Assembly (NCBI RefSeq): GCF_900186965.1
Contig: NZ_LT906457.1
Coordinates: 248,001-312,000, forward strand
Source: Legionella spiritensis
Lineage (GTDB): Bacteria > Pseudomonadota > Gammaproteobacteria > Legionellales > Legionellaceae
Length of the DNA: 64,000 nucleotides
Direction: 5' to 3'
The notes below the pieces were generated by a model that worked only from the letters and a program-made list of their open reading frames with translations, was not told where the DNA came from and made no database searches. Within the stretch, counting starts at the first letter, position 1; each line of letters opens with the position of its first letter. The position numbers and the translations under genes were made by a program. Shown here piece by piece: positions 61,115-64,000 of the stretch.

Positions 61115-62107
61115 ATGCCTGGCCCGTCAAACAGATTTAATGTTGTATTTCTTGGTTCACATGAGGCAGGCAAGTCTGCGATTGTCAATAGAATTTGTCG
61201 TGATGAATTTCATGAAGAATACGAAACGACCATGGGTGCCATGTACCATACTTCTTTCAGGGAAAATATGCAGTTTTGTATCTGGGATGTCGGTGGTAGT
61301 CCGAGATCACAGTTCATGTGGCCGACTTTTTTAAAAGATGCAAAATTATGTATTTATTGCTTCGATTTATCTTCTTATTTGTCGAATCAAGGTGAAATTG
61401 CCAGGCATATTGCCCAAATAAAGGCGAGTTTCATTGATAAGGAAACCACGCTTTGGCTGGTGGGAACCAAACGCGACCGGACCACTGATCAAATAAATAT
61501 TTCCGTAATCTGTGAGCAATTGGCGCATACAGGGCCTGTTTTCCTGGTCTCCGCCAAATCCGGAGAGGGTATCGGGCAACTTGTAAGCAGCATGTGTCAA
61601 AAGGCTGTTGCGCCATTGCATCAATCCATCCAGAAATTGCGACGCGCCACTAAAAATCTCCCGGAGGAACAAGCCAGCAATATTTCACACGAGATCGACG
61701 AATTAATGCGGAATCTGCAATCCCCGGGCACCCTTGAATCCAGGCAGGATGCCATTGTCTCCTTCCAGGATAATTGTCGTCATCATGTAGCGAACGCTGC
61801 CTCTACCGGTCGAAAACAGGTCTTGAAAGCGGTCTCTTTTGTAGCCGTGTCGGCACTGGTGACGCTTATCGCCGCCATGACAGGGTTTGCCATTGGTTTT
61901 GCCGCCGGGATCTGGACAGGACCCGGTGCTTTTATCAGTGGTGTGTTAGGCGCTAAAGCGGCGACCGTAGTGGTAATGAGTATCAGTGGTGCTATAGGGG
62001 TTGGCGCGGGATTGTTAACAACCCAAAGTTTGTTTAAACCACCATCTGACACAATTATGGCTGTAGAGGATACTGCAAGGAATGCAAGGATCCAGACGGT
62101 TATATAG
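61115..62107 (+). CDS. Ras/Arf-like small GTPase with hydrophobic C-terminal tail; candidate effector
   Basis: This 330-residue protein has a GTPase domain at 1-165: P-loop GSHEAGKS (14-21), Thr39 in switch I, WDVGGS (57-62), TKRD (118-121) and SAK (145-147). The catalytic Gln after the G3 motif is Ser62, so hydrolysis should be slow without a special activator. After a linker (170-235), two strongly hydrophobic segments (about 239-266 and 281-300) could insert into a membrane. Eukaryotic-like small GTPases occur among Legionella effectors. The membrane tail suggests action on a host organelle (inference). The ribosome site is weak. Confidence 0.8.
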   Translation: MPGPSNRFNVVFLGSHEAGKSAIVNRICRDEFHEEYETTMGAMYHTSFRENMQFCIWDVGGSPRSQFMWPTFLKDAKLCIYCFDLSSYLSNQGEIARHIAQIKASFIDKETTLWLVGTKRDRTTDQINISVICEQLAHTGPVFLVSAKSGEGIGQLVSSMCQKAVAPLHQSIQKLRRATKNLPEEQASNISHEIDELMRNLQSPGTLESRQDAIVSFQDNCRHHVANAASTGRKQVLKAVSFVAVSALVTLIAAMTGFAIGFAAGIWTGPGAFISGVLGAKAATVVVMSISGAIGVGAGLLTTQSLFKPPSDTIMAVEDTARNARIQTVI

Positions 62108-62205
62108 CTACAGCTTGATTGACATCATTAAAGCGCGGATCGCCCGTGTCAGCAATCATGTGCATGCGATAGTCACGACACCCCGCTATAACAGAGAAGG
62201 GTATG

Positions 62206-62727
62206 TTATTGTGAACGCTGCCGTAATTCCTCCATTTTTTGTGCGGTTGCAACGCCTTTTACGGGCAATCCTGTTGGGTCTAATAATCCTACTTGCACAA
62301 GAACGCTCGCCTGATCCCAGTAAATATGCTCATGTGTGACCTTGCCATCAGCGAATCCGACGATAACAACCAGAGGAATAGCGACTTTTTTTCCGGTGGG
62401 TGGCATATTCGGCAACATCCAGCCTATCTCTGTCGTGTGCGTAAATTTAAAAATGATTTCATCGACCAGTTGATGTTGATCTATGGTCCGTGAAACAGGA
62501 ATCATTTCTGTATCCGGTGGAAAAAATTTTTCGGCGGGAATGAGGCTGCTGTAAAATTGCCGGACACCTTCCAGCCCTGTCCCTCCTATGGTGGTAGGGA
62601 TGTTATTGATATGAGGGGACTCGGTCATGGTTGCCAGCGTCGTATCCAAATCCTTTTGCAGTTCGGCATGCACATGCTGGTTAAAGGCATCGAGAAGCGC
62701 TTGTTGCTCCGCTGATAATAGGGTCAT
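62206..62727 (-). CDS. SnoaL/NTF2-like protein
   Basis: This 173-residue protein has the cone-like alpha+beta sequence of SnoaL/NTF2 proteins. An N-terminal helix pair (LLDAFNQHVHAELQKDLDTT) is followed by GTGLEGVRQFYSSLIPAEKF, then strands ending IPLVVIVGFADGKVTHEHIY with an acidic/His pair and Trp (WDQASVLVQVGLLDP), as in the ester-cyclase-like branch. The family includes cyclases and isomerases; the substrate here is unknown. It has no operon partner, and its end overlaps nothing. Confidence 0.8.
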   Translation of the reverse strand: MTLLSAEQQALLDAFNQHVHAELQKDLDTTLATMTESPHINNIPTTIGGTGLEGVRQFYSSLIPAEKFFPPDTEMIPVSRTIDQHQLVDEIIFKFTHTTEIGWMLPNMPPTGKKVAIPLVVIVGFADGKVTHEHIYWDQASVLVQVGLLDPTGLPVKGVATAQKMEELRQRSQ

Positions 62728-62793
62728 GCTTCCGGTCCATCGCTATATCCTGTTATTCTCAGGTTAGCGTATATTCTTGCAGTTTGCTGCCGG

Positions 62794-62970
62794 CTAGTAC
62801 CCCTTCCATTTAGTTTTGACAGGTTGGCTTGCACAGAGTGTTTGTCTTTTTGTCATCCCCGCGAAGGCGGGGATCCATACTGAATCAAGCACTGAGCTAC
62901 ATCAGGAATGGTTTCCCGCCTTCGCGGGAATGACAGTTAACCTGTCAAAATTAAATAGAAACAGTACTAG
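62794..62970. mobile_element. Miniature inverted-repeat element D2 (177 bp)
   Basis: This is a copy of D1 in inverted orientation. It begins CTAGTACCCCTTCCATTT and ends with the complement of CTAGTACTGTTTCTATTT at 62970. Its interior has the same two GC-rich palindromes (CCCCGCGAAGGCGGGG, CCCGCCTTCGCGGG). Its right CTAG supplies the stop codon of the M20 peptidase. Confidence 0.85.
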
Positions 62971-64000
62971 TTGATTAGGCGATATATCAACAGGGCCGCA
63001 CGTTGCGTTTGCATGGTCAACGAGCTCACCTGTAGTTTTTCCTTCACCGAATGTGCCCCCGTGCCAATGGGGCCAAGGCCGGCCAGGCTGGCATCCACCA
63101 GGGATGCGACGTAAGAGATATCCCCGGCACCTCGTAAACCCGGATCCAGCGGTTTGACGGGGCCATATCCCAAATCATTACTGATTTGGCTATAGAGATT
63201 TAATAATTCCTGATTTTTTGCCGTGGGCGGCATGGCGGGGATCCCTTCTTCAAATTGAATGGACGCCGTGGTTTCCGGTAAGTGGTTGTTGACAATGGCG
63301 GCGATGCGTTGTTCCGCTTTGGCTCTCTGCTGATCCGATATAAACCGTAAGTCGCCTTCGGCAATGGCCACTTTGGCGATGATATTTTTTCTTCCTGACG
63401 CCGTACCCTGGATACTGTCAAATTTTGTTTTGTCGCCGCCAAGAATCAGGCCGGGGTTAAAAGACAGATAGGTCTCTGTGGATAATTCATTGCGCATGTC
63501 GTTCAGGATGCGGTTTATTTCAAAAATAGCACCGTATCCTCCCGAATTTTGGAAGATTTCAGACGAGTGGGCGTCCTTGCCACTCGTTTTAAGCAGCCAG
63601 CCGCTGACGCCTCGTCGGGCGATAGTGGCCGTATCCGCAGAGAGCGACCATTCAAAATCCAGGGCGACATCGCTTTGCTTTGCTGCGTCTATCAGAGATT
63701 TTCTTGATGTCGCAACGGGTTTGCCGGCGTCTTCTTCGTCACCGCTTAGCACAATCGTGATGGTGGCGTCATCCAGGGCATGGGCCTTATGCAACGCTTT
63801 TAAGGCATAGAGCATGACCACGTCCCCGCCTTTGTTATCAATAACGCCGGGGCCGGTGGCCAACTCGTTGTTATGGCGAACGAATTGCTGGAATGGATTA
63901 TTGGCCGAAAACACCGTATCCAGATGACCAATCAGGAGAATTTTTTTGCCTTTTGAACCCTGGCGGGTGGCGACAAGACTCCCTGCCCGTTTCATGCTGG
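62967..64000 (-). CDS. M20-family metallopeptidase, N-terminus beyond window edge
   Basis: At least 343 residues are visible, and the frame is open to the right edge, so the start lies outside. Landmarks are ILLIGHLDTVF (first zinc His and Asp), GPGVIDNKGGDVVMLYAL (bridging Asp), SGDEEDAGKP (catalytic Glu) and the dimerisation segment SGKDAHSSEI. The C-terminal zinc His lies in GPIGTGAHSVKEKLQ. It resembles glutamate carboxypeptidase/CPG2-type exopeptidases, which are often secreted. Its stop codon is the TAG inside the CTAG end of miniature element D2. Confidence 0.88.
   Translation of the reverse strand, partial: SMKRAGSLVATRQGSKGKKILLIGHLDTVFSANNPFQQFVRHNNELATGPGVIDNKGGDVVMLYALKALHKAHALDDATITIVLSGDEEDAGKPVATSRKSLIDAAKQSDVALDFEWSLSADTATIARRGVSGWLLKTSGKDAHSSEIFQNSGGYGAIFEINRILNDMRNELSTETYLSFNPGLILGGDKTKFDSIQGTASGRKNIIAKVAIAEGDLRFISDQQRAKAEQRIAAIVNNHLPETTASIQFEEGIPAMPPTAKNQELLNLYSQISNDLGYGPVKPLDPGLRGAGDISYVASLVDASLAGLGPIGTGAHSVKEKLQVSSLTMQTQRAALLIYRLIN

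Overview
This window is chromosomal DNA of a Legionella species. The clearest evidence is a complete plaB gene of 474 residues, with Ser85, Asp203 and His251 at the positions known for L. pneumophila PlaB. The low to moderate GC content, the eukaryotic-like effector candidates (two LRR proteins, a bZIP protein, a small GTPase, a possible mitochondrial-carrier-like protein) and the VIT1, HipBA and RES-Xre genes fit this. The species cannot be told from the sequence.

Layout. 1-9.3 kb is accessory DNA: an integrase/excisionase/repressor module with a three-site operator array, hipBA behind palindromic operators, the 3' end of a tRNA or tmRNA gene (an attachment-site remnant), an AlpA-type regulator, an internally deleted IS3-family element, an unknown 391-residue protein, and an IS256-family element abutting a broken IS5-family transposase. 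9.3-12.8 kb holds a methyltransferase, two back-to-back miniature inverted-repeat elements, a small peptide gene followed by a strong hairpin and a GRDP-like protein, an HxlR regulator, and a RES-Xre toxin-antitoxin pair. 12.9-24 kb is typical Legionella content: plaB, a VIT1-family transporter, mltA, a coiled-coil protein, a broken gene with an F-box-like motif, a LuxR-type regulator, two LRR paralogues facing each other, a secreted Cys-rich protein and a bZIP protein.

24.3-27.5 kb is a three-gene URC-type uracil catabolism operon (GTP cyclohydrolase II homologue, URC4/Urg3, Upp). 28.9-33.1 kb is a four-gene efflux operon (outer-membrane factor, HlyD-type adaptor and a FUSC pump split in two), next to a Cache-HAMP adenylate cyclase.

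36.5-57.2 kb is a biosynthetic cluster: a methyltransferase and a TauD/SyrP-like dioxygenase (overlapping genes), three paralogous O-methyltransferases, a 3762-residue polyketide synthase without acyltransferase domains, and a 976-residue NRPS. The domain order is KS-ACP(no Ser)-KS-KR-ACP-KS-DH-KR-ACP-C followed by A-PCP-C. The C domain ending the PKS and the A-PCP starting the NRPS together complete one amino-acid module. Acyltransferase activity must come from outside the proteins seen here. Several TA/CTAG-bounded miniature elements lie in and around this cluster, and two genes take their stop codon from an element end.

57.2-64 kb holds a release-factor-like protein, a membrane protein, a P-loop kinase, a DUF2490 barrel, a class C beta-lactamase-like lipoprotein, a Ras/Arf-like GTPase with a membrane tail, a SnoaL-like protein and an M20 peptidase cut by the window edge.

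The most interesting items are the bZIP protein with an exact N-x7-R-x9-L signature and four heptad leucines, the peptide/hairpin/GRDP cassette that looks like an undescribed RiPP-type locus, and the AT-less PKS-NRPS with a serine-less carrier domain.
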